A DNA stretch of 29,565 nt from CAZGSG01 sp964528095 (GCA_964528095.1 CAZGSG010000028.1:1-29565); one strand, 5' to 3'. Shown: positions 1 to 8,436, counted from the first letter of the stretch. Notes: generated from the sequence alone by a model not told the origin. Numbers and translations: made by a program.

Positions 1-525
1 CACCCGCGTCAGACGTCTATTGATAAATTAGCTGCGCTAAAACCAGCCTTTATTAAAGATGGTACAGTGACTGCCGGTAATTCTGCTGGTATCAATGATG
101 GAGCGGCCGCCATGTTACTGGCAAGTGAAGCCGCCGTTAAAAAACATGCCTTGCAGCCACTGGCCAGGATCGTTTCGATGGCGGTGGCTGGGGTTGATCC
201 ATCTATTATGGGTATAGGACCGGTGCCAGCTACGCAAAAGGCATTAAGCCGGGCCGGCTTAAGGGCCGATCAATTAGACCTGGTTGAACTGAATGAAGCT
301 TTTGCCTCGCAATCCATCGCCTGTGTACGTGATCTGGGGTTGGATATCAATAAGGTAAATGTACATGGCGGCGCAATTGCAATCGGTCATCCGCTGGGAT
401 GCAGTGGTGTGCTCATCTTTACTACACTGCTCTATGAAATGAAATGAAGAAGGGTACACCATGGCCTCGCTACCATGTGTATCGGAGTGGGGCAGGGGGC
501 GGCAGTGATCTTTGAGACATTATAA
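1..525 (+). pseudogene. Thiolase (acetyl-CoA C-acyltransferase) 3' end, interrupted by in-frame TGA
   Basis: This is the C-terminal part of a thiolase, the enzyme that condenses or cleaves acyl-CoA in fatty-acid and ketone metabolism. The gene starts before the window. Visible family motifs are NSAGINDGAAA, the NEAFA loop and GGAIAIGHPLGCSG with the catalytic histidine. The frame meets TGA at 445-447, directly after LYEMK. The same frame then continues without any shift as RRVHHGLATMCIGVGQGAAV up to TAA at 523-525. That continuation is the normal thiolase C-terminus and carries the catalytic Cys of the CIG motif. By length the TGA replaces one ordinary residue (compare M-Q-A-R in E. coli AtoB, from memory), so a point change such as CGA to TGA is likely. 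A product ending at 444 would lack the Cys and should be inactive. A sequencing error is the main alternative. Confidence 0.85.
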
Positions 526-575
526 TTTGTAACTTCCTCAAATCATTCTACCATTAATCACTACAAATTGAATCA

Positions 576-995
576 ATGAAAAAAATAGTACTCGTTGCAA
601 TTACGCTGTTCGCTGCTTTTATATTACAGGCACAGGAAGCGCCAAAGACGGATTCACTTGAAATTTATGCGGGGAAATATAAATTTCCTGAAGGAAGCGT
701 AGTATCACAGACAGAGGTATTTGTAGACAACGGAAACTTATTCGCCAATTCAGACATGGGTAAATCAACACTAAAGAAAACAGATGTGGCGGATGTGTTT
801 GAAATTGTAGAATATTCCGGTCTTGCAACATTTAAAAGAAACGCAGACGGCAAGATCATCGGGGTAAAAATAGAAGTAGGAGAAATAGTGTTGGAAGGAA
901 CAAAAGTAGAACCTACGCAATTGTCTGCAAATGATAATCAAAAAGTAATAAACAGGAATGCATGGGCAGTAGCGGATACTGGATCGGTGAAATAA
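576..995 (+). CDS. Exported hypothetical protein, DUF3471-like
   Basis: A 139-residue protein with a clear N-terminal signal peptide: Lys-Lys, a hydrophobic stretch at about residues 4-16, and probable cleavage after the LQAQ of residues 17-20. The mature part, from LEIYAGKYKFPEG to about residue 110, alternates short hydrophobic strands with turns. It resembles the small beta-rich DUF3471-type domain that follows beta-lactamase-like proteins in Bacteroidota; this is a resemblance, not a firm assignment. It is probably periplasmic. The last 34 bases overlap the longest version of the next gene. No specific function can be given. Confidence 0.75.
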   Translation: MKKIVLVAITLFAAFILQAQEAPKTDSLEIYAGKYKFPEGSVVSQTEVFVDNGNLFANSDMGKSTLKKTDVADVFEIVEYSGLATFKRNADGKIIGVKIEVGEIVLEGTKVEPTQLSANDNQKVINRNAWAVADTGSVK

Positions 996-1018
996 ATGCC
1001 CGTGAAGCCATCCGGAAA

Positions 1019-1444
1019 ATGTCGGAGTTGATTGATCAGTTTCCCCGGTCACTGCGGGCCATTTCCGAAGAAGAACTATTGTATATACCTGCGCCCGGTA
1101 AATGGTCAAAGAAACAGGTACTTGGTCATCTCATCGATTCAGGGATCAATAACCTCAAACGGTTTACAGAGACCCTCTTCTCTTCGCAGCCTTATGTCGT
1201 ACAGACCTATAGTCAAAACGAGCTGGTTGATGTTAATCACTACCAGGAACTGCCGCTGGACCACCTGGTGCAGCTATGGCAGTCGATCAACCGCCAGCTC
1301 ATTTATGTGATCAGGGATTTACCTGAAGAAAAAATGTCTTACAAATTGTTGACGGGGTATACGGGAGAGATCACTCTTGAATGGATTATCTGTGATTACG
1401 CGGGGCATATGGAGCATCACTATCGACTGGCGGGATTTGCATAG
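1019..1444 (+). CDS. DinB-like (DinB_2 superfamily) protein
   Basis: A small cytosolic four-helix protein of the DinB/YfiT type. Visible signatures are PAPGKWSKKQVLGHLIDS, with the first metal-ligand histidine, and the C-terminal HMEHHYR, which supplies the other histidines. The opening MSELIDQFPRSLRAISEEEL matches the usual start of the family, so I place the start at ATG 1019 (about 141 residues). An upstream in-frame ATG at 962 would give 160 residues but overlaps the preceding gene by 34 bases and adds a tail not expected for the family. Members are metal-binding proteins, some of them thiol transferases; the substrate here is unknown. Confidence 0.8.
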   Translation: MSELIDQFPRSLRAISEEELLYIPAPGKWSKKQVLGHLIDSGINNLKRFTETLFSSQPYVVQTYSQNELVDVNHYQELPLDHLVQLWQSINRQLIYVIRDLPEEKMSYKLLTGYTGEITLEWIICDYAGHMEHHYRLAGFA

Positions 1445-1541
1445 CGCATGTTGTTTGGCGGTTTATAACAATTCGTCACACCACAACAACCCTGGGCCCG
1501 GTCATCTGTTTATAACAGCCATTCAAATAAATCGACGAACC

Positions 1542-2738
1542 TTATTGCTGCAATTTATGCAATAGCTTTTTTACCAACCGGTAATTGGTGATCACAGAAA
1601 GAATGATCAATAACACGGCGGTCAATAATACTATCCAGTTGAGGTACGAAGAAATCTCCGGCCGGTTATACAATACAAAACGATGGAAAGACCATTGCAT
1701 TAATTCCGTGATGAGCACGGCGATCAATACAATGAATATATAGACCGGGATAAAACGACGCGACACATTATTACCCAACCAGGTGGGGGAATAGCCGGGG
1801 GTCAGTAGTAATTGCAGGCTTTCTTTACTGCGGGCGATCACCAGTTGAAGATAAAAGGAGAATAACAACAGCGCAAGCACTACCACCAGTAATCCAAATA
1901 CACCCAGGCCGCTGAAAATTCCCTGTATGATGATCTTATTCCTTCCCAGTAAAGTACTATCCTTATTTAATTTATAATTCTTCTGATCAAAGTAGCGGAT
2001 CAGTGCTGGATCGTTCACATCTTTTGTTTTGATAAACACCCTTGCTGCTTCGATTACTTTTTTCTCACCGAATATTTTATTGCCCCAGTCGAGAAAGGTT
2101 TTGGGCACCAGTACGGAATTGACCCGGTCACTGAATGCGACGATCTGACCATTAAATACTTTTCGTTGTCCATTCCCTTCGCAGGTGACCTGTACGGGAA
2201 TGCCCATCGCCGTTTCCTTGGAGATCTGAGGCAAACCCTGGCCCGGAGCAAATACATTGTAGATCTCAAAAAAATCAGAAGACAGGATGATAGGAATATT
2301 CGCTTGTCCCTCCTGCCAGGTAAATGATGGCGGGATGGTATCGATAAACTCATTCTCCAGTGTTTCGAGAAACATATCGGTGCTGAATGGTAACACATCA
2401 CCCGCGCTTAGTTTTACGCGGAAATCATTGGCTAAAAGAGGGGATACGCCTTCAATAAACGGCTGCGATTTCAACTCATCGATATCCTGTTGATGAAACA
2501 GGTTTTTTTCCGGCTGTCCCATTGTTTCATTGGTAACAGCTTTGGTAATAGATACGAAGTCCGCGCCATCTTTGCGAATACTGCCTTCCTTTAATAGCTG
2601 CTGTATGTTTACATACATCTGTATGGAACAGAGCAATAACAATACGCCGATACAGAGACCGATATAACTGAACCAGCGCGAAAGCGCATTGGTGCCGGTA
2701 TCTAAAAGGGGTTGTATGGGTTTGAATGATAAAGACAC
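1542..2738 (-). CDS. ABC transporter permease, FtsX/MacB-like topology
   Basis: A 398-residue membrane protein with one N-terminal membrane helix at about residues 22-42, a large extracytoplasmic domain of roughly 230 residues, and three C-terminal helices at about 275-303, 333-353 and 365-388. This 1+3 layout is that of FtsX/MacB/LolC-type permeases, which transmit ATPase movement to the periplasm instead of forming a classical import channel. It starts 5 bases after the ATPase gene ends, so the two form a pair. The soluble domain is not close enough to a known member for me to name a substrate. Cell-division, lipoprotein-release or peptide-export roles are all possible. Confidence 0.75.
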   Translation of the reverse strand: MSLSFKPIQPLLDTGTNALSRWFSYIGLCIGVLLLLCSIQMYVNIQQLLKEGSIRKDGADFVSITKAVTNETMGQPEKNLFHQQDIDELKSQPFIEGVSPLLANDFRVKLSAGDVLPFSTDMFLETLENEFIDTIPPSFTWQEGQANIPIILSSDFFEIYNVFAPGQGLPQISKETAMGIPVQVTCEGNGQRKVFNGQIVAFSDRVNSVLVPKTFLDWGNKIFGEKKVIEAARVFIKTKDVNDPALIRYFDQKNYKLNKDSTLLGRNKIIIQGIFSGLGVFGLLVVVLALLLFSFYLQLVIARSKESLQLLLTPGYSPTWLGNNVSRRFIPVYIFIVLIAVLITELMQWSFHRFVLYNRPEISSYLNWIVLLTAVLLIILSVITNYRLVKKLLHKLQQ

Positions 2739-2743
2739 GGTTA

Positions 2744-3385
2744 TTATAAATGAAATAAACGGGTAAAAGGAAAAAATTCGATGCGTTCAAGATCGGCAAA
2801 CAGGATTGTCGCATTTCGCAGCTTTGCTTCCTCAAGCATCAGGGTCATTGCTTTTTGTGAATTATTATTATCCAGGTGACTGAAAGGCTCATCAAGTAAT
2901 AAAAATTCAAAAGGCTGTAATAAGGCGCGGATAATAGCCACACGTTGCTGTTCGCCATATGAGCAGGTCCTGCAAAGCGAGTTTAGTTTATTGCCGATGC
3001 CAAGCCTTTCAGCCATTTCTTTGATCTTCTCCGGGGGGTAATGAGGATTCAGCTGGCGTTTGATCTCGAGATTTTGTTCGACGGTCTGATCTGGAAATAA
3101 ACGCAGGTCCTGCAATACCACACTTATATGATCTTTACGATACAGGGCAAAGTCTTCGGGTGAAAACCGGCTGATCGTTTTATCATCATAAAGAATATTG
3201 CCGCTGTATTCTTTTCGCAAACCATATAAGAAGTGAACAAGCGAAGTTTTGCCGCTACCGGATGGCGCGACTATTTTGATCAACTCGCCTTTATTGAAAA
3301 CAAGTTCCTTCCCCCAGATCTCTGAATGCAGGGTACGGTCTTTTTCAAAATACACGGGCAATAAATTCCGGATCGTCAGTTGCAT
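2744..3385 (-). CDS. ABC transporter ATP-binding protein, LolD/FtsE-like
   Basis: The 213-residue ATPase partner of the adjacent permease. Walker A is APSGSGKTS (residues 40-48), the Q-loop glutamine is in VVLQDLRLFP (Q92), the signature is SYGEQQR in place of LSGGQ (from residue 142), Walker B is FLLLDEP with D165 and E166, and the D-loop is SHLD. The switch-loop position, usually a histidine in a T-H-D context, reads FADLE here, so the histidine appears to be replaced by Asp (about residue 198). The protein ends soon after, as is normal for this small class. Its start codon lies only 6 bases past the T-run of a terminator-like hairpin. Expression may therefore depend on read-through from the DUF4836 gene. 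Confidence 0.88.
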   Translation of the reverse strand: MQLTIRNLLPVYFEKDRTLHSEIWGKELVFNKGELIKIVAPSGSGKTSLVHFLYGLRKEYSGNILYDDKTISRFSPEDFALYRKDHISVVLQDLRLFPDQTVEQNLEIKRQLNPHYPPEKIKEMAERLGIGNKLNSLCRTCSYGEQQRVAIIRALLQPFEFLLLDEPFSHLDNNNSQKAMTLMLEEAKLRNATILFADLERIEFFPFTRLFHL

Positions 3386-3391
3386 GGTAAG

Positions 3392-3421
3392 AAAAAAATG
3401 CCGCAGTTTCAGGCTGCGGCA
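3392..3421 (-). terminator. Rho-independent terminator after the DUF4836 gene
   Basis: On the minus strand an 8-bp stem, TGCCGCAG pairing with CTGCGGCA, encloses a 7-base loop (3407-3413) and is followed by a run of seven Ts (3392-3398). It lies 9 bases past the stop of the lipoprotein gene and ends just before the ABC ATPase start. It could terminate fully or act as a partial attenuator between the two cistrons. Confidence 0.8.
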
Positions 3422-3430
3422 ATCATGTTT

Positions 3431-5098
3431 TTATTTTTGTTGCGGAGCCGTCGGCACAGCAGTTTCAGACATCTTCGATTCCCACTCCTCATTCATTTTT
3501 TTTCTTTTCGCTTCTTCCAGTACCGACATCTGGTCAGCATACCTGTTTATTTGTTTCAGGCTGTTCATGCTCTTATCGGAAAGGTTTAATTCCATTTTAA
3601 AAGTAGCACTGCCTTTTTTATAATCAGCGTAGGCTAATCCATCCTGCCAGGTAGCGAGTGAAAGATCTACCATTGCTTTTGCAGAACTGTCTTTTGAATC
3701 ATCCGTTGCAGCCATGGAGCCGATGGCCCTGTTTATATTAAAGTAAAGAGCGAACGTATGTCCTTTTAATTTATCGGCGTAGGCAGGTTTATTGTTACCG
3801 GCGAGGAACAGGTTAGTGGTAGCTTCATCATTACTTACTACCATCCATTTCTTTTCATTTTTAATTGATACTCCTTTAGGCGTTTCATTTTTTGTCATAT
3901 CCATGAAAAGGTTGTAGATCTTATCAAAAGTACCCTGGTCTTTGATACCAATACCTACTACATAATTGGGATCTGACTTCATGTACTCATTACTTACTTT
4001 TTTACCATCTACTCCTTCGTATTCCATTGTTTCTTTCTTTTTGACAATGTCGGACAGGGCAAATGCCATTTCACCGGTAAGCGCTTTTTCGAAATCAGCC
4101 AGTTTTAATCCTTTTTCACCAAGAAAACCATTGGCCAGTCCATCTGCTCCACTGATCTTCACGATCTCTGTAAGAATCTCAACCGGGTAATTAGTAGCTG
4201 CCGCAAATAATACATCGCCTGTAGGAAGACGGTTGATCGTTTCATTGTTAACTTCTCTCGATGGGTACTTATCCATAATAGCAGCCAGTTCTTTGCCATA
4301 ATATTGAGTGCCATCCAATGTTATCTTACCGTTATCGAAACTCAATGTGCCGGTTACCAGGTTATCCTTCATCAGTGTGCTTACTTTCATCAGGCTCATC
4401 ATACCGCCTGCAAGTCCACCATAAAGATTTTCCATGCTTACAAAAAAATGAACATCACCACTGCTTTTCATCAGGTCAGCAAACTTCTCGTTGTTATCAA
4501 GCAGGTCGCTTCCGCTCAGGCCATAAATGCTTTTTGCAAAGATCAGCAGGCTGTCTGATGAAAATTTCTCGCCTTCTGTTGAATTGCCATACATCGCATT
4601 CATTTTGGAAAGCGGCACATCACCTACAAATACAAACTTTGATGAGTTCCATGTAACCACTGCTTCTCCTCCATCCAGTTTCGCATAAGAAAGATCTCCG
4701 CTTTTTGCGATCACCACATCATTGTCATTCGATTCTTTTACAAATTTCTCAAAAGCGGCGGCGTCTTTCAGCGTTCCCTGAAAAGATCCGTACCCGCCAT
4801 TTCCCTGTTTTTTTATAAAAAGAGTAAGACCAGCACCTTTCAGATCCACGCCGGATGCTTCCGGGTCCTGCATCAGTTTTTTGGAAAATGAATCAGTTTT
4901 CTCAGTGGCCATTTTATTGAACCACTTGCTTTGTTTGATCTCATCCCAACTGAGTTTGGAAGAAAGAGATGAGGTATTGATATGCATTACGAATATGGCA
5001 TCTTTGGGGACCAATAAACCCGATTTACCGCCCTTATTACATGACATGATCAGTAAAATACAAGTAGCCGATAAAAGAAGGAGGAACTTATTTCTCAT
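3431..5098 (-). CDS. DUF4836 family lipoprotein
   Basis: A 555-residue predicted lipoprotein. The signal peptide ends in the lipobox LIMSC, giving lipidation at Cys20, followed by NKGG. The mature part opens with LLVPKDAIFVMHINTSSL, the 'stress-free' N-terminal segment I associate with DUF4836, a family of large Bacteroidota lipoproteins of unknown role. Repeated LxFDNGKIxLDG-type and VGIGIKDQGTFDKI-type stretches suggest a duplicated beta-alpha architecture. A probable coiled segment, EEAKRKKMNEEWE, sits near the C-terminus. It begins 19 bases after hisS ends, so it is probably co-transcribed with it, and a terminator follows. Location is most likely the periplasmic face of a membrane; function is unknown. 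Confidence 0.85.
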   Translation of the reverse strand: MRNKFLLLLSATCILLIMSCNKGGKSGLLVPKDAIFVMHINTSSLSSKLSWDEIKQSKWFNKMATEKTDSFSKKLMQDPEASGVDLKGAGLTLFIKKQGNGGYGSFQGTLKDAAAFEKFVKESNDNDVVIAKSGDLSYAKLDGGEAVVTWNSSKFVFVGDVPLSKMNAMYGNSTEGEKFSSDSLLIFAKSIYGLSGSDLLDNNEKFADLMKSSGDVHFFVSMENLYGGLAGGMMSLMKVSTLMKDNLVTGTLSFDNGKITLDGTQYYGKELAAIMDKYPSREVNNETINRLPTGDVLFAAATNYPVEILTEIVKISGADGLANGFLGEKGLKLADFEKALTGEMAFALSDIVKKKETMEYEGVDGKKVSNEYMKSDPNYVVGIGIKDQGTFDKIYNLFMDMTKNETPKGVSIKNEKKWMVVSNDEATTNLFLAGNNKPAYADKLKGHTFALYFNINRAIGSMAATDDSKDSSAKAMVDLSLATWQDGLAYADYKKGSATFKMELNLSDKSMNSLKQINRYADQMSVLEEAKRKKMNEEWESKMSETAVPTAPQQK

Positions 5099-5117
5099 AA
5101 TTAAAAGGTTTCAGGGG

Positions 5118-6500
5118 TCAAATAAAGGAAAACTTCGTGAGATTACTAAATGAAATAGTTTGCTGCTCAGCTTTGCGCAGGTCTTTTATGGTGCAAACCT
5201 TTTCTTCGAGTTCTTTACTACCAATAATAATAATATAAGATATATTCTTTTTTTCCGCGTATTTGAACTGTTTGTCAAATTTTGCAGATTCGTGGTATAG
5301 TTCACATCTTATATTATTATGCCGGAGCTCCTGCATGAGTGAAAACGCTGTCAGGCTCTCTTTTTCACCCAGGTTGAAAAACAATACCTGTGTTCCGGTA
5401 TGCACGTCTTCCGGGAATAGTTGTAATTCTTCCATCACATCATAGATCCGGTCTACACCAAAGGAAATACCCACTCCCGGAATGCCCGGTACGCCGAAAA
5501 GCCCGGTAAGATCATCATACCTGCCACCGCCGCCAATACTGCCCATTGCTACTTTTTCTGCCTTTACTTCGAAGATGATTCCGGTATAATAGTTCAGGCC
5601 CCTTGCCAATGTAAGGTCCACAGCCAATGCGGAACTATCCTGTACTCCGGCAACGGGGAAATTATTCAGCACAAATTCCAGTTCTTCAATTCCTTTGACC
5701 CCTATTGGGCTGGCGCCAAAAACTTCTTTCAGTTTATTTAACTTTTGACTGTTTGTACCCGTTATTTCAAGGTATTGGCGAATAAAACTGACCTGGTTCT
5801 CATCAAGGCCTCTGGCTGCCAGGTCCTGTTCCACTTTTTCAAGCCCGATCTTATCGAGTTTATCAATGGCGATGGTAATGTCCATCATCCTTTTTTCACC
5901 GCCACATAATTCCGCAAGGGCTGCCAGGATCTTGCGGCTATTTATTTTTATTTGTACGGGGATGCCCAGTTTTTTAAACACCTCGGCGTAAATAATGGAT
6001 AATTCCACTTCATTCAACAGGGCAGTACTTCCTACCACATCGGCATCACATTGATAAAATTCCCTGTACCGGCCTTTTTGTGGCCTGTCTGCCCGCCACA
6101 CCGGTTGCACCTGGTAGCGCTTGAAAGGAAGGGTAAGCTGTGCATGATTCATTGCCACATATCTCGCAAAAGGAATGGTCAGGTCATATTTTAATGCTCT
6201 TTCGGTCAGGTCCTTATCATTTTTACCCTGTAATACCTGGTTAAAAGCTGTTTTCGCTTTTTCCAGGTTTTTAGGATCATTCAGTCCGTTGTTCAATATT
6301 TTAAAGATCAGTTTATCTCCTTCTTCGCCATACTTGCCCATCAGGGTCTCGATGTTTTCCATGGCCGGCGTTTCCAAAGGCTGAAAACCATACAGTTCAA
6401 ATACATGCCTGATCGTATTAAAGATATAATTCCGTTTGCGCACTACCGCGGGACCGAAATCCCTGGTGCCCTGTGGTAGTCCAACATTCACTTTTGCCAT
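5118..6500 (-). CDS. hisS: Histidine--tRNA ligase
   Basis: A 460-residue class II aminoacyl-tRNA synthetase that charges tRNA-His in the cytosol. It shows GTRDFGP near the N-terminus, motif 2 with VWRADRPQKGRYREFYQCD (about 135-152), the histidine-specific LARGLNYYTG (298-307), GGGGRYDDL (323-331) and motif 3 GVGISFGVDRI (342-352). It ends with an anticodon-binding domain from about residue 365. Length fits the longer Bacteroidota form, which carries an insertion near residues 68-98 compared with the roughly 424-residue E. coli enzyme. It starts 26 bases after the phosphatase gene and is followed 19 bases later by the DUF4836 gene. Confidence 0.97.
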   Translation of the reverse strand: MAKVNVGLPQGTRDFGPAVVRKRNYIFNTIRHVFELYGFQPLETPAMENIETLMGKYGEEGDKLIFKILNNGLNDPKNLEKAKTAFNQVLQGKNDKDLTERALKYDLTIPFARYVAMNHAQLTLPFKRYQVQPVWRADRPQKGRYREFYQCDADVVGSTALLNEVELSIIYAEVFKKLGIPVQIKINSRKILAALAELCGGEKRMMDITIAIDKLDKIGLEKVEQDLAARGLDENQVSFIRQYLEITGTNSQKLNKLKEVFGASPIGVKGIEELEFVLNNFPVAGVQDSSALAVDLTLARGLNYYTGIIFEVKAEKVAMGSIGGGGRYDDLTGLFGVPGIPGVGISFGVDRIYDVMEELQLFPEDVHTGTQVLFFNLGEKESLTAFSLMQELRHNNIRCELYHESAKFDKQFKYAEKKNISYIIIIGSKELEEKVCTIKDLRKAEQQTISFSNLTKFSFI

Positions 6501-6526
6501 TCAACAAATATTTCAATGATTAATGA

Positions 6527-7036
6527 TTATGCGTGGTTTTTCTGGGTGGACTGAGCGGCTGCAAGGTTTTTACTGTCACCTGCCCCATACCTGGTGATAA
6601 TATGGTCGCAAGCCTCCCCGATCATTTTGTATACATCATGATAGCCCTGTTCTTTACCATAATAAGGATCTGGTACATCCCTGTCTTCCCCGGGGTATAA
6701 TTCGTTCATCAGCAGGTCTGTTTTTTCTTCCTGGTAACTCTTTCCTGCCATGCGTTTTATTTCCACCAGTACATCGGCAGCAAGCGCATAGATCTTATCG
6801 TAACGGGAGAAATCGGCTGCTTCGAACCTCCTTGCCCGTTGGTTGCAGATATCGATTCCATTCAATTTTGCTACTTTCTGCGACAGCTGATGGGGAGCGT
6901 CGCCTGTATGGTAACTGTTGGTGCCTGCGCTTTCCACCACCCAGTTTAGTCCCGCAGCTGCGGCTTTATGCTGTAAAATACCCTCCGCAAGCGGGCTGCG
7001 GCAGATATTTCCCAGGCAGACCATCAAAATTTTCAT
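6527..7036 (-). CDS. Low-molecular-weight protein-tyrosine phosphatase
   Basis: A 169-residue cytosolic phosphatase that removes phosphate from phosphotyrosine through a cysteinyl intermediate. The P-loop CLGNICRS lies at residues 7-14, with nucleophile C7 and R13, and the acid loop DVPDPYYG (120-127) supplies D123. The last 15 or so residues, rich in Ala, Gln and Lys, extend past the fold. It is the first gene of the minus-strand cluster leading to hisS. A perfect TAnnTTTG promoter motif sits only 4 bases before its ATG, suggesting a very short or absent leader. Related enzymes act on bacterial tyrosine kinases in capsule synthesis, but no such genes are nearby. Confidence 0.93.
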   Translation of the reverse strand: MKILMVCLGNICRSPLAEGILQHKAAAAGLNWVVESAGTNSYHTGDAPHQLSQKVAKLNGIDICNQRARRFEAADFSRYDKIYALAADVLVEIKRMAGKSYQEEKTDLLMNELYPGEDRDVPDPYYGKEQGYHDVYKMIGEACDHIITRYGAGDSKNLAAAQSTQKNHA

Positions 7037-7040
7037 GTTA

Positions 7041-7048
7041 CAAAGATA
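7041..7048 (-). promoter_or_regulatory. Promoter -7 element for the phosphatase-hisS cluster
   Basis: The minus strand reads TATCTTTG, a full match to the Bacteroidota -7 consensus TAnnTTTG, 4 bases before the phosphatase ATG at 7036. No good TTTG box is seen about 20 bases upstream. The match is short and could be chance, but the place is right for this divergent intergenic region (7037-7192). Transcription would begin at or very near the start codon. Confidence 0.45.
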
Positions 7049-7192
7049 GTTTACGCCTGCCAGTTTTTGCGGATAATGGATCAGTGGTTGTGAATGCCAA
7101 TAACTTGTGGATTTTTAATCTTCCTGCATCCCATATTTGTCAAGGCAGAACAACAAAAATTTAATAATTTGCCAGGATCACAAAATACAGGG

Positions 7193-7435
7193 ATGATTGA
7201 AGAATATGAAAAGGGAAAAAAGAAACGGGTTTCATTGATGCGATCAATTGCAGATTATGTCATGGGTGGTTTTTTTGCAGTGTTAGGAATCTTTTTCTTT
7301 TTTCGGAGCAGTTTTAAACTTGATTTTAATGAACGATTTCCGCCCGATGCGGTAGATAAGATATTTGGTGCTATTTGCCTGTTATATGGATCATGGCGTA
7401 TTTACAGAGGGGTTAAAAAAAATTATTTTAAATGA
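7193..7435 (+). CDS. Small membrane protein (hypothetical)
   Basis: An 80-residue protein starting MIEEYEKGKKKRVSLMRSI. It has a charged N-terminus, one membrane helix at about residues 21-38 (MGGFFAVLGIFFFF), and a second hydrophobic stretch near 61-70 before the closing YRGVKKNYFK. An in-frame ATG at 7094 would add 33 residues of unlike composition, so I prefer 7193. Its stop overlaps the start of the PstS-like gene (ATGA at 7432-7435), which indicates translational coupling. I recall similar small proteins next to exbBD/tonB-pstS-TPR genes in Chitinophagaceae; the function is unknown. Confidence 0.75.
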   Translation: MIEEYEKGKKKRVSLMRSIADYVMGGFFAVLGIFFFFRSSFKLDFNERFPPDAVDKIFGAICLLYGSWRIYRGVKKNYFK

Positions 7436-8370
7436 TTGAATTGTTTCGGAATAGGGTTACAGTAATAATAGCACTTGGCCTTCTCTCTCTTTCTTTTTTT
7501 ACCGGATGTTCTTCCTACGAAGAAAAAGAAAAGAAACTACAGGATACCAGGTTCCGCGGTACAATCAATGTAAGCGCAGATGAATCATTTAAGCCCGTCA
7601 TTGATGAAATGGTAAAAGTATACGAGGCTACTTATCCCGGCACAACGATCAGGGTAACTTATAAACCTGAAGCAGAGTGTCTGAGTGATATGGGAGTGGA
7701 TAGTGTACGAATGATCATTGCGACAAGAGGGTATACAAAGAGTGAGGAAAAGTTCATGATAGATTCAATGAAGGTAGTACCAAGGTGGAAAGGAGTAGCA
7801 AGAGATGCCATATCAGTCATTGTAAATCCTGCTGCGACTGATTCACTTTTCACCATGGAAACGCTAAAAGGAATCCTCACTGGAAAAATTAAGAAAAATT
7901 TAATACCGGTATTTGACGGTGTGAAGGCAACCAGTACAGTACGTTTTATCGTCGATTCAGTATTAAGAACAGATTCCCTCAGGCCAGACGCGCTGGCAGC
8001 AAAGACAAGCGAAGGAGTAATTGACTATGTTGCAAAACATCAGGAAGCAATAGGTTTTATAGGAGTTAGCTGGATTGGAAATAAAGATGATTCATCTCAA
8101 ATAAGTTTTTTAAGAAAAGTTAAAACAGCGCAGTTAGAAAGTACCGATATCCCCGGCAATTATGTTTTACCCGTCCAGGCAAATATTTACTATAAAAGGT
8201 ATCCTATGGTACGTGATTTGGTATATATCCTCAAAGAAAATCACCGGGGACTTGGACATGGCTTTGGAGATTTCCTGGAAGGACAGATTGGACAGCTGAT
8301 ATTTAAGAGGGCGTATTTGTTCCCGGCGACAATGAAGTTTACAGTAAGGCTTTTAAAGATCAATGAATAG
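7432..8370 (+). CDS. PstS-like phosphate-type substrate-binding lipoprotein
   Basis: A 312-residue periplasmic binding protein of the PstS type. A signal peptide ends in the lipobox FFTGC, giving lipidation at Cys26. The mature part opens GTINVSADESFKPVIDEMVK, the usual first strand and helix of the PBP_like_2 fold. It goes on to IIATRGYTKSE, then AISVIVNPAATDSLFTMETLKGILTG, and later EAIGFIGVSWIG. No pstC, pstA or pstB gene is nearby, so it is probably not part of a standard phosphate importer. Its partners, a small membrane protein (4-base overlap) and a TPR protein, suggest a role at the envelope. The ligand is not known. Confidence 0.85.
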   Translation: MIELFRNRVTVIIALGLLSLSFFTGCSSYEEKEKKLQDTRFRGTINVSADESFKPVIDEMVKVYEATYPGTTIRVTYKPEAECLSDMGVDSVRMIIATRGYTKSEEKFMIDSMKVVPRWKGVARDAISVIVNPAATDSLFTMETLKGILTGKIKKNLIPVFDGVKATSTVRFIVDSVLRTDSLRPDALAAKTSEGVIDYVAKHQEAIGFIGVSWIGNKDDSSQISFLRKVKTAQLESTDIPGNYVLPVQANIYYKRYPMVRDLVYILKENHRGLGHGFGDFLEGQIGQLIFKRAYLFPATMKFTVRLLKINE

Positions 8371-8436
8371 ATTAAACAAGTTAAAAAACGAATAATCAAA
8401 GTAGCTATATTTACAAATTCTAAAAGTGAAAAGCAA

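Noticed and set aside
445..447. Selenocysteine at the thiolase TGA
   Set aside because: The position is not catalytic, no SECIS-like stem-loop follows directly, and thiolases are not known selenoproteins.
1445..1541. Bidirectional terminator between the convergent DinB-like and permease genes
   Set aside because: The region holds a repeated GTTTATAACA word and a GGGCCC palindrome but no stem followed by a T-run on either strand.
7094..7192. Longer start for the small membrane protein (ATG 7094)
   Set aside because: The added 33 residues are unlike the rest, overlap the intergenic region of the divergent phosphatase gene, and the 7193 start gives the expected charged N-terminus.
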